Source: Eleusine coracana subsp. coracana
Lineage: Eukaryota; Streptophyta; Magnoliopsida; Poales; Poaceae
NCBI GenBank assembly: GCA_032690845.1
Contig: CM064422.1
Location: 9,548,001-9,612,000 of the forward strand
Length of the DNA: 64,000 bases
Direction of reading: 5' to 3'
Under the pieces are notes generated by a model, which worked only from the letters and a program-made list of their open reading frames with translations, searched no databases and was not told the DNA's origin. Position numbers and translations under genes: made by a program. Of the stretch, positions 12,430 through 23,700 are shown piece by piece; within the stretch, counting starts at the first letter, position 1, and every line of letters starts with the position of its first letter.

Positions 12430-15293
12430 CTTTGAAGGAGAGGAAGAGTCAGCTCGTAGCTCAACTTATGGAGTTGCTGGAGGAGTAGGCACGGTCGGAT
12501 TGATCTCTATGTTGTCGACCAAGGCTTGGGAAGTCTCCAGCATGGAATCCAAGAGCAGCTGGCATTGGTCGTCGGTCAAGTTTGGGTTGAAGCCGTCCTT
12601 GATCTTGCCCAATGGTAGAGCAGGAGACCAAGATTGGCAAATCTCCAGAACCTGACTCCCGGCCTCGGTTGCCACCCGCCGAGTGTTATAAGCGATAGCT
12701 TCCGATGCATGCTCTAGAAAGTACTCCAAGGAGTGGCCAGTCTGCTCCACTCGGTCGGCATGAACATAGTTCATTGCCTTTCGAGCAGCGTAAGATAGAG
12801 CTGTGAGTGATGATTATTGGTCAGTATGATCAAAAGAGGATTCATGCAGATGTGAGAAATAATGAAGGGCTTACTAGCAAGTTTATATTTGAAGGATTTG
12901 GATATGCTCTTGGCATCCTCTATCTTGGCGTCAGCCTCCTTCAGCTCCTTCTACAGCCGAGTGATCTCGGCCTTTTGGTTCTTGACCAACTTGGAGAGAT
13001 TTTCCTTCTCAGCATTCAAGGCGTCAACAAACCTTTGCTGATTGGAAGTTAACTTCTCCAGGTCAGCAATCTTCTGATCATGAGCTAAAGGCAGGCATTT
13101 GAACTTTTAGTGCTAGAGTGATTAGTTGATTATTTAAACACAGATGGTAAGTGATCTTACCGGCTATATCTGCACGGCCTTGGTCTAAGGCTTTGGTCAT
13201 CTCTCTTTGGTCGGTCTGCAGCTTATCAATCTCCTTTTGTGCTTTGGAGAGCTGCTGACCGGTGACTAGCATAACACCAGCAATATGTCAGTCTTAAACT
13301 TAAAGATATGAAGACTGAAGAGTTTTATGGCATACCAAAAGTTTTGGCTTCAAGGTATTCCACCCTAGCATGTTTCCTCTCTACAAGAGCATATATTTTC
13401 TGTATACAAAAAGGGGTTAAGATTAAGGATAAGATTGAGACAAAGCTAAAGCAGGGTATTGAAGTACCTTGCTGGCTTCTCGATGTTGATACATAATTTC
13501 CACGTCCTCCACTTCGGGCTGACCGAGTGCATCTGTAGGCAATGCTGCCTTACCTTTGTCAAGAGGTGAAGGGACATTGACCGGAGTGAGCTGTGGTGCG
13601 GGCTTTGGAATGGAGGTAGGAATTGTCTTATCAGATGGCTTATCCACCTTGGTCGGCATGTTTGATGACTTGCCGGCCGATTTGGGTAGATCAGTCAGAC
13701 GAGGAGGGGGTCCTGACCGAGTGGCTTCAGACTCTTGGGCACTTTGCGAATCACTCATCCAACTACTATCAAAACAAAGATTTAGGAGATTAAGATACGC
13801 TATAACTATTGGCAATAAGAGATAAGGAATATAAGGTTTAAGGATTAACCTGGGAGCCTTCTTGAGTTTGATTCGGCACATCCTCTTCTTTGAAGAAGTT
13901 GACTGAGAATCAGTCTCCTTCCTCTTCTGGGAATAGTTACTTGCCTTGTCAGTCTGTTGCACCACCCCTGCATCACTCTGTGTTTGGCTTAGGGGCTCTG
14001 ACTGGCTTGAAGGTCGATGAGGGAGCAGGGGCAGGTTGACCGGCAGCAGCAGACAGCATTTCTTCATCATCACCCTGATCTCCAACATATTACCGTCGGC
14101 GCCCAACAGTCTGCTTAACTAGTCGACTGGGGGGAGGCAGGGTGACAACTTGATCAACACGTTCAGGTTGAGCGCCTGCAGAAGAGCTTGAGCCTCCAGG
14201 GCCGGTCTGTTGTGGCTTCTCAACATAATCCGGTCCCTCGGTATCAGTCGGAGGGAGCGGAGGATGGGATACATAAGTATCCAGAACCTGCGCAAGATTC
14301 AATATATCAAGCAGGACATCAAGACAAGAACATAAGGGTTTGCTCAAAGTAGACTAAGGCTTACTCGGGCTCGCATAGTGCCCTTGTTATACGCCTTTCT
14401 GATCAGCGAGTCATCCCGAAGGATATCCCCTTCAAACATTTTTGATAGGCGCTTCTTACAAAGTTCACCATTCGGCGGGTCGGGCACCTCCCTAGTTTTG
14501 TCATTATTAACATAGTTCCATGCCGGGTGACTTTGAAGCTTCAGGGGCTGCACTCTGCATACTATAAAGCTTTTAGCGACGGTGATTCCGTCAACACCTT
14601 CAGCCTTCAAGTCAGCTATCTTCTCCAATAGAGTGACCACCGGAGGGTCGGTCGGATCAGGCTTCTCAGTCCATTGCGCCAGGGGAATTGCCTTGGCACC
14701 AATGAAGTCGGCAATAACAGGGGGAGGGTTGTCACAGTAGAACCACTCATCCTTCCAGTTCTTGTTCCCAGTCTTCAACGGTACATTGATGTAGGCTTTC
14801 TTCTTGTGTAACTGGATGCCGACGCCGCCTATAGCTACTTGATTGTCCTTGGTTGGCAGCGGTCGGAGGATGAACAGATGGCGAAATAGATTAAAGTGGG
14901 GGAGAGTACCCAAAAATGATTCGCACATATGCACGAAGATGGTGATCTGAAGAATAGAGTTGGGATTGAGGTTAACATGCTCAATCCCATAAAAGAATAG
15001 GAGCCCACACAAGAAGTTGCAGCAGGGGACTCCAAAACCATGCTCGAAGAACGAGCAGAACACGACAATCTATTTATAAATGAGGATGGGGAAAGAATCA
15101 CGGGGTACCTTCCAGTCGATCCGAACTTGCTCTGGAAGGATGTTGTCAACCACCATCTGGTTCATATCAGCTTGGGAGAGACTGCTCTTTGAGAACTCCC
15201 GAAGCTGCTCCGGAATATCGATCTCTGACGAAGAGGACGCAGCAGTGGTAGTGGAAGTTGCTGGAGTCGAAGTGAAAACCTTCTTGCGACCCA
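12430..15293 (-). pseudogene. Antisense ORF block of a Tat element (Transposase_28-type)
   Basis: Transcribed opposite to the gypsy gag-pol. It starts at an ATG at 15293; the first exon runs to a GT donor at about 14364 with one in-frame TAG at about 15070. It includes FFEHGFGVP, FLCGLLFFYGIEH, LNPNSILQITIFVHMCESFLG and WKDEWFYCDN, matching the family of putative gypsy-associated proteins (Pfam Transposase_28, PF04195) seen in RIRE2/Grande-type elements. Later exons begin after an acceptor at about 14289 and continue with Pro/Ser-rich linker (14289-13450), a coiled coil rich in Glu/Lys (about 13272-12870) and a C-terminal block (12774-12466) with FNPNLTDDQCQLLLDSM. Function is unknown. Exon joins are approximate. 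Confidence 0.7.
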
Positions 15294-16281
15294 TGGCGAT
15301 GGTTGTTTTGAGCATGGTGGATCAAGTGCTGAACCCTAGCAGAAGCTTGGGGGCTAAGTGTGGCGAGATCTGTGACGGCCGGAAGCGAAACACTAACCCT
15401 AGCTGGAGAAGCAGAGGCGTCACTGAGAGCAGAGGAGGCACGAGGAAGACGAGGAGTTTGTGCGCAAATGCGGCATGGACTGAGGGTCAACTTGACGCTC
15501 CCCTTTTATACTCCCGCTTTTTGACCTAAGGGTCCCATAGGTCGGGATGGGCCGTACAGTGACGCAATTTTTTGATTAAGCAACGAATTAATTAAGAGCC
15601 GTAAACATGTTTAGGGTATAAAACCTTGAGAAGTAGAACTCGAGGGATTCTTTGATGAGAAGCATTTAAAAATATTTAACCATATCTATATGATTTGATG
15701 ATCATGTAGCAAAGGACTTGATAGTCATATGGATATAAGTTCAAAGGTTATGGTATTGATTGAAGTCAATAACTAAATTGCCAAAATTGGACTCATGAAT
15801 AGATAGAGTGACTAATTATTAGGGAAAGGCTATATTATGATTGATATCATTTAGCTTAATACAATTATATGATTGATGTCATATTGGTTCACATGAATTG
15901 AATATGATTGATATCATAAAATTTAGACCGACCAGTCACTCGGACATAGTGTATATTACTTGGCCTTTTTGATAATCGGTCGGCATGGTTGAAGCCTTGC
16001 AAAGTGAGCCACTGGTTTGATGACTAGAGGTCTCTTAGACTCAGATTTGATGGTTTGAGTAAAATACCTATAAAATAATAAGAGCTAATATAATTAGACT
16101 CTTGCATTATTTATTAGTCTCCAAATTATACAAGAGTCTGAGGCTACACCTGATCAGGTGCACCTGACCGATGCACCAGATCTATCAGGAACATCAATAA
16201 AGAGGTCTTCCTAATTTATGATCAACAGTGAAGATCATTCTGAGAATCAAAGCTCAAAATCAGGAAGCACTCGGGGGCTGC

Positions 16282-16680
16282 TGTGGGATACTTGCTCTAT
16301 GGGTATCCTTAGACAAGACTAAGTCGGTAGCCGACCAGGTACTACATCAACAAGGAAGTCGATTGACTCGGCTTGGAGCACAAGGTATTTAGAGATAGAC
16401 TTTCTATGTAAATCCTTGTGTATTACGACTAGGACTCTTCATGTACCCCCCTGTCAACCGGATATATAAGGCGGTAGGATACCCCCCCTTAAGGGACAGC
16501 AACAACAACAGAGACGACACAAGTTTCACAATATCAGTATAATACATAGAACACAGGACGTAGGGTTTTTACTCTCAATGAGAGGGTCTGAACATATATA
16601 ACTCGGTGTCTTGTGTTACCATCATAGTTCTTAGTCTCGATATAGCCCTATATATTTACTGCCGATCTCAAGCTTCGATA
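16282..16680 (+). repeat. gypsy 3' LTR
   Basis: A purine/G-rich tract (TCGGGGGCTGC, 16271-16281) immediately precedes TGTGGGATAC, a typical polypurine tract and LTR start. The stretch holds a TATA-like GATATATAAG at 16461-16470 and an R/U5-like end (GATCTCAAGCTTCGATA). The right end is assigned to about 16680 by resemblance only; the canonical CA appears mutated and no second LTR is present for comparison. Confidence 0.65.
16461..16470 (+). promoter_or_regulatory. LTR TATA box
   Basis: GATATATAAG inside the gypsy 3' LTR, about 180 bp after the LTR start, where a pol II TATA box is expected. Confidence 0.45.
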
Positions 16681-17213
16681 GCTAAGGGGCGGAGAAATGA
16701 GTGAGAGGGTGACTGGTATTTATAGGCTTGAGAGAGAGCCTTGGAGCAAAGTTTTCAGGCCGGGCGTCGGGACACGCTGGGCGGCAACCCATGCCGATCG
16801 ACAGGGCATTTTCCTCCATTTGCTTCATTATTGATTTGGTGGTGATGGGAGAGGGCTAGGTCCATGCGCCATATGTTCACTTGCTCACTTTGTTCAGAAA
16901 TGTTTTGAGAGTGTAGGGAGCAAGGATAGAGTGATGGGATGGCCAAAATTATATGTTTGCAATGAGTATCCTATCACTCATGAGGCCTAGGGGAGTAGGA
17001 TGACAGGTTGGATGAAAGAGTGAGGTGACATATGTGACCCTCGTTCATTTACTTTTACTCATGATGGGGCTTTTGGTAAACATTTTTAATAAAGTTTTGG
17101 TTGGGTACACTTGCTCCACTCATGGCCATCATCCCTGCATTAGAATAGCATGGAATACAAGAAAACCTATGGTCAGGCAGCATGGCTTGCCGGGCGGCAT
17201 TGAAATCACCCAA
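16681..17213. other. Non-genic sequence right of the gypsy LTR
   Basis: No gene is supported. Short GC-rich stretches (CCGGGCG, GCCGGGCGGC) precede the hairpin array that starts at 17214 and may belong to the same unidentified element. Confidence 0.4.
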
Positions 17214-17525
17214 CCGGGAGGTCATTTTTGGTCATTTTTCATGAAAAATGACCTCCCGGGTGCTGAAATTGGACTGGGTTATTTCAAGCCAGGTGGCTCA
17301 AAAATTACCTAGTCGGATGATCATTTCTCACCAAAAATGATCTTCCGGGAGCTAAAATTTAACTGACCGGGTTACATTCTATGCAACTTAAAAGTTAACT
17401 AGTCGAGTGGTCATTTTTTGTGAAAAATGACCTATCGAGTGCTGAAAACTGACTGGCCGGGTTAGAGCTCCGGATCATCATCCGGATGGTCTTTTTTATG
17501 AAATTTGACCTCTCGACCAACAAAT
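17214..17525. repeat. Array of four degenerate hairpin repeats, about 90-98 bp period
   Basis: Four inverted-repeat cores (17214-17260, 17311-17357, 17402-17449, 17480-17525) each have the form GGTCATTTTT...AAAAATGACC with flanking CCGGGAG/CTCCCGG-like arms, separated by related spacers (GCTGAAA, ACTGGCCGGGTTA). The first core is a near-perfect palindrome apart from a 10-bp duplicated arm. This is typical of subterminal repeats of a DNA transposon, but no terminus was recognised. Confidence 0.65.
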
Positions 17526-17856
17526 TTGGCCGAAATTTTTTTTATTCTAATTTAATGGTTAAAAAAGGAAATAAAAGCAAAGTAATTTGATGATATGGAC
17601 AAGAGAAAGAGGGATAAATATCGGTTACCTTCCGACGAGGGTCCGGATTTTTTGTCTCGAATAAGACGCCCTCCACGTTTAGTTTTTCATGATGCCCTTT
17701 ATGGATCTTCCGTTACTGTGGGCTTACAAAATTAAGAGATTCAGTTGTACTTTGTTGCCATGATTTACAGTATTACAACAATCTATACCAGACGTTAGCT
17801 ATACACATGATTACGGCAACAAACTTCAGCCTTATCTCCTACGAATATATTAATAA

Positions 17857-18194
17857 GGGCAGGTACAATGCTACACGTAGGTAGTCTCATAGGCCGTCTC
17901 ATGCATTGTCATATAGGATTTTTGATGATGTGGAAGAGAAAGAGGTAGTTGTTTCGCGTAGCAACTACCTCATACGCTAAACTTTAGGAGTATGAGACGA
18001 CTCTCATATCATTGTACAGGCTCTAGTAACCTTTTAATATATAAAAAATTTTTTATATCCAAAAATTAAAGAGTTCTATAATTAATAGAAGACAACTAAT
18101 AAGATTATTTATTGTATAAGTTGTCTTATAACCTATCTTAAGATTACGTGACATGTATAAGACGGTCTATGAGACAATACTATTATACTTGCTC
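17857..18194. mobile_element. MITE with about 50-bp imperfect terminal inverted repeats
   Basis: The left end GGGCAGGTACAATG and the right end TATTATACTTGCTC are inverted copies (10 of 14 positions). The arms continue inward: GTCTCATAGGCCGTC at about 17883 against GACGGTCTATGAGAC at about 18160. The length is 338 bp, it has no coding capacity, and the interior is AT-rich. The termini resemble a common grass MITE class (GAGCAAGTATAATAG type). The TSD is short and not certain. Confidence 0.7.
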
Positions 18195-20786
18195 AAACAT
18201 ATTTTATCTAACACACCTCGCCAATCGGCCTCCACCACAGGGCTTTCATCGCCACCGCACGTTGAGCCCAACCAGCGCTGCTCGGCTTTTGGCACGGGCG
18301 TCGCATGCAGATCGTAGCCGGAGAACTTCGGGATGAATTGCAGCGGCAGTGCTATCCCCAGAGGCATGGTAGCTACTCATGGTGCTTGGTGGCACCAACA
18401 ATGCCGCCATAATCTTCTGGTGAGCATAACGAGGAGAGAGACGCGGATACAAATTCAGCTTCCACCAGCATCTCACACTGTTTAGTTTTGATCAGCACTC
18501 AGCAGCACTAACTAGCTAAATGCATGGGTAGCAGACGGTGGGTTGGTTCGCAGGGGATTGTCCCTTTCTTGTACCACAGCTTTAGCTGGGCTGGACGGGG
18601 GACGGGTATAGGGCACCGTTGACTGTACTAGGCACATATATATAGCCAAGTATGTTACACGATTAATCATCTTCTTATTCAAAAAATATGTTTTCAGTGA
18701 TTAGAGTTGTGTTTTCAGTGGATCAGGGGAACCTACATATATTCTGCCTCATGGGTGTCACGCACTCGGACCATGTGGCCATGGCCAGACGTTTTCAGAT
18801 GACTGACCGGGTGGAGATGCATGAGTTTACAGGCATTTTATTATATGTTTTATGGTGGTTCACATGTATGATTTTACCCATGTTACAGCAGAAGTCTTGG
18901 TATCCAGGCTTGCGGTCCTCGAAACGGCAAATTGGGCATCATGAGACTGGACACACCGGTGCACAATCAGTACGTATTTACCGTAAAATCCACTGCACCG
19001 GATACTGGATCTCTACTGTAAATGTGCGGACCGCGAATTCCTCCTCCAAATTTAGTGTCTCCCAGGAAAACGCTATCGTTGTCCCGCAGCCACCAGCCCC
19101 CAGCCAATGCTCCCCTCATGTCCATCCGTGGAACATCCGTAGGCTGGCTCCTCACGTTCGTCGGTGGCCCTCCGTCGTGCTCGTCGGTGGCTTTGCGATG
19201 GCGGCGGCCAAACCTCCCCTACATCACGCACGTCGTCAAGGGCCGCCGTCAGGGAAACGTTGCGCCGCCAGCCGACTTTCACCAGATCTGCCGTCATTGA
19301 GAGAAGAGCCAGTCTGCAGGGGCCGGCGCAACCGGACGCGAGCTGGTTGGCCGCCACCTCATCGTCATTTCGATCCGTGTGGACAAGACAAAGGGACTGG
19401 CAGTGCCAACCCAAAGCACCACGGTCAGCCCCGTTGTGGCGCCCGTCCGACCCCTCCTACGAGCTCGACCTCTGCCATGAGGCCATCCTGGAGAAGGGTA
19501 TCGTGTCCAGCTATGGGTGCAAACGGTGGTGGCGACAACGTTTACCCGTTGAGGTGGCCACATCTGAGGTTCACGAGACACTAGTGTACTGCACCCTAAT
19601 ACAAGCCACTTGCGCAAGCCAATCCAACTTTACTTTTGCAAAAGCACTTCAACATAGAGATTCCACAACAAGTGGACAAGCAACAGACCTCCATTCCATG
19701 CAATATTTAAAATGACTATGTTATGAAAAAATGTGTTTATTATAATAAAATAATAGTTAGAGATGATTAAATATAATAATATATATAATAGTTGGGATAG
19801 AGGATGAGATATAGAGTATTATGGGTGCCGAAAAAATTGATATAGAAAAAAATTATTGATCAAAATAAAATATTCTTTTTAAAGAATAAATTTAGAGGAG
19901 CACAAGTGTGTGAGGCCAACTGACCAAGAGTGCGCAACTGCACGGCCAGGCGGGCACGACTATTGACTCTTTACCAGAGGGAATCAAGGACTACTGACTT
20001 CGCTGGTATATTTCATGCCGGTGGCCGGACCGTGCATCGCGCCAGTACCGTGGAACTGCCCAAGCCCCGACAAGGTTGTGCTGGTGACAGCAAAGGGTCC
20101 TATTAATTTTCAGTCAGCTAAAAATTTAAACAACGTTCAATCATTTTTTAAACCTTCCATATCTAAATCTAATGGTTAAAAATATATTTTTATATAGTTT
20201 ATACATCAATAGAATTTTTTTCTCTTCCCTTACTAATATATATAATCCTATAAAAATAAATAGTAATACAAATCTAATACAACTCTCAATTTTCCAAGTG
20301 AGTCGTCTGAAAGGAATGAAATATAGGCAACAAAACATTTTCTACTTGAGCCTTCAATCCAGTCCAGTGCATTTATTTTTCTTGTATTACGTCCACGTGA
20401 TGTGCCGCCTGTACCCATGAGCTCAAGATGAACCAGCAAGTATTTCAAAGTTTGTACTTTACCCATAGCAGCACAAGTCTTGATATCTACCTTCGAATAT
20501 TTAGCATTATAGAAGGGAGGCTACTTTCGTTTATGCTAACCAAAAGGTAAAACCAAAACCCTTGCTATTGTCATATAAGTTTGCACACTTTTGTCCTCCA
20601 AAACATTTGCGTCTGGGCCCTGGGTCTGGAAAATGTGCCGTCCATCCTTCAGAATCACCATCAACAAATCATGGTTCTAATTATGCACCAAGAACCATCT
20701 CAAGAATTCACATATATCTAAATTATTGAATCTTATTATCAATGGGGTCAAAATTGCTTTATTTACAGTTCTAACAATACATTTGT
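18195..20786. other. Non-genic interval left of the MRS2 gene
   Basis: The part 18200-18480 and the part 19040-19620 are GC-rich with long open frames on both strands, but I recognise no domain and codon usage does not favour one frame. The parts 19720-19910 and 20110-20290 are AT-rich. The last few hundred bases before 20787 probably include the MRS2 3' UTR. A decayed gene or transposon fragment around 19 kb is possible. Confidence 0.4.
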
Positions 20787-23700
20787 TCACAATATCTTCC
20801 TAGCCTTTAGGTAAGAGTACATGATGAAAAATCCAGCTACTGCTCCAACTACAATTCCACCAGTTGTCGCCCAAAATGCCCACTGCTCCAAAACAAAGTT
20901 ATCGTCAATGATAGGAGACATGCTATTCAACTGCAACTAGTATCGGTATGTGGCACATAAGAAGAATAAAGATCAAGAGTACAGTTCTATACCGCATTTG
21001 CCTCGAGGTATGATTTAAGGTTCATGCCAAATATTCCTACAAAAGTAAAACGACGATATTATTAAGGACACTATTATATAAGGAGTGAATGGCAACAAGA
21101 ATCTGAAAAGTAACAAGCCTTTGAGGGATGAAACAAAAGTTACAGAAGAAACAAAATCAAGACTTTCATACCTGCAATTAATGCTCCTACAGCAACGCAA
21201 AAAGTTCCAACTTGAAGAAGCAGCTCCACTCTACTCACCTCTAGTCGTCGGGAGCTAAAGGATGTCCAAAGTAAATGTCAGAAAAAATCGTATATGATAC
21301 TTAAAAGCTATGCATACCTATTTATGTATCCTTCTGATACCAAAAATAACTTTACTAAATAACAAGCATAGAATTAACATCCACCAAAATAACTATGCTT
21401 CATATTTCTCAATCACTGGATAGTGGACACTTCAACAATATACTATGAACCATAAAAAATAGACCAAAACTAACAAACCAGCAAGAACATGTAAAGACTG
21501 AGTTTTCCTAGGTGTATTTTTTAAATTTTATATGGGAGTCAAAAGTTAAAAAAAAAAGTGTAAATATTAACAATAACATATTAGAAAGAGACATAAGTTA
21601 GACAGAGACATACAACATTTCTAGAACTCAGGTGGCGAGAAGAGAATGGACCTACCTTAAGTTCACTGCAATCGAATCTTCCATTTCTCTTGCAGAATCA
21701 AGAAGTCTCTCTGCTTGACCATGGCATGATTCACATCTGACAGAGAATGTACAATGAGTTGACAGTGCAAACCAGCTATAAAAAGCAAAATAAAAAACCA
21801 AAAGTTGTGTATCGCAATTAACAAGGAATACCTTTGAAGGTAATTTTCCAATAGCATTTCAATTTCTTCCTCTTCTTCTGTTCAAACAAAAAAGATAAAT
21901 CAAGTCCAATTTGCTGCTGTCAAATAATAGTTCACTGTTCATCCAAGGAAACAATAGCTATGGATAGAAATGTCACCCAATCCAAAGGAACTAAAAAAAT
22001 AATCAACCCACGGAGGGTAAGACCACCCCCGAGGCATTGCATTAAGAAGAAGACCTTCTCATGCAGGCGGAGAAAACCCCCGAACCCCTCTCAGTCCCTT
22101 ACACGAGGGCCACGTGATCCCTGTGAGAGCCGGGCCGGCACTTAGCACCGTTACCCGTGACCAGACCGGGCCTTAACCCGTGCTTTGAGATTACGAAGAG
22201 GCAAGGGGATTTTTTTAACCCAGGACATAATTCGTCCCCTCTGGGGATCGAACCTGGGACCTGAGAGGTGCTACTCGGAAGCCCCAACCACTACGCTGAA
22301 GGCCCTTTCGCCCACACTTTTATATGACTTGCATTTTCCATTTTATTGTAATATTTTTATAAATTCTCACATGTAGCATTTGATACCTAAACACCATCTT
22401 TATTTAAAATATCACTTCATAATACTAAGATTCTTTGAGATATCTTTCAGGTAAATAAAGAACACAGAGTTACATAGCCTAAGCATTGAAGAACTCCTTG
22501 CTGATCATAGTCATATTTTTTCAATTGTCTGCACATGTCTCATTGGCCGATAGATTTAAGTATCCAGCTAAAGATGCAAGCTTCAAGAAGGTGAAATCAA
22601 CCATAAACGTGCAGAGTTGTAATGATAAACTACAATTGTACCTTCAGCAATCTGCTTCTCTAAAGGAACAGAGCACTCCATGTCATCACTCAATCTATGA
22701 AGTGTACAATTTCGCCCCATTATGCATATTCGACGGATTTCATGAGGGTCATCTAGCAGCTCAATGAGCATTTGTTTGAGATCACCTGCTCGTGAACCCA
22801 GCTCAACCTTAAGACATGAATACAGAAATAATTAGAATCATGCATGAGAACAAGAAAACAATTTGAAAGTGCAGATTTAATACCAATTCTTGTTTACTTA
22901 GACGAAGTTGCTCCAATACATCAGCTGTCAACCGATTTGGTAGAACTTCAAGCAATGCAGCAACCTGAGATGCAAGCCAAGATAACCGAAAAATTATTAT
23001 GAAGATGTAGGTTCTTGAGTAATCGAAGATTCACATAAAGATGCAAAAATCATAAATAACCAAAATCTGAAGGCAGTTCATATAACATAATGAGATGATA
23101 AGGAAATCATAGTACAGTTTTGTTAGTATTTTCAATCCAACCATACCAAGGTTCCCACATTGCAAATGGAGGGCTCTTTCCTACTGCTATCTCCCATGAA
23201 AAAGAAGCAGAACAAAAAACTGACCACATTAATGGATTAAGTTTTCAAAAATGCTGCAATAAGCACGTGGCACAGCATATTTTCTACTCTCAGATCTGCT
23301 GGGAACTGAGAGAAGGTTCCTGTAGCTGGCATTGGTCACTAAGGAAGGCGAAACAAGGAGTATGTAATGTGCCAGTTGATTTAACAGAAAATTAAAAGCT
23401 CTGATTAGTTTAGAACTTCAATTGGAACATTTTATAGAAAACAAAGGAGGATTTGAAAATTCTCAGTCAGGGATTAAGCAGTTGAAATAACTGGCAACAT
23501 GTTGTTTAAATGACCATATACTTCTTGTGATGATTGTCTAAAGTAAAAATTCAAGGAAACAGGGGATAAGTATAGTAGTGTGCACATCCAATGTCATTTA
23601 TCAAGAATATATTATGATCCTTATATAGAGTTGTATGCAATTTTATAAACAAAATAAGGAAAAAGCAGAATTGTAAGAAACCGAGATATCTTAAAGGGAC

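Larger units (their letters stand above)
6465..16680 (+). mobile_element. Truncated Ty3-gypsy retrotransposon, Tat lineage (RIRE2/Cinful-like)
   Basis: The plus strand carries gag, protease, RT, RNase H and integrase in gypsy order (6477-11892), then a long 3' region with an antisense ORF block (12430-15293), then an LTR (about 16282-16680). This architecture is characteristic of the plant Tat lineage. The 5' LTR and start of gag are missing; copia sequence abuts near 6460. The spacers 11893-12429 and 15294-16281 hold no gene that I recognise. Many stops and damaged catalytic sites show that the element is inactive. Confidence 0.87.

Noticed and set aside
18688..19584. 298-residue open frame
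   Set aside because: Arg/Pro/Ser-rich composition typical of GC-rich noise, opposite-strand frames equally open, no domain recognised.
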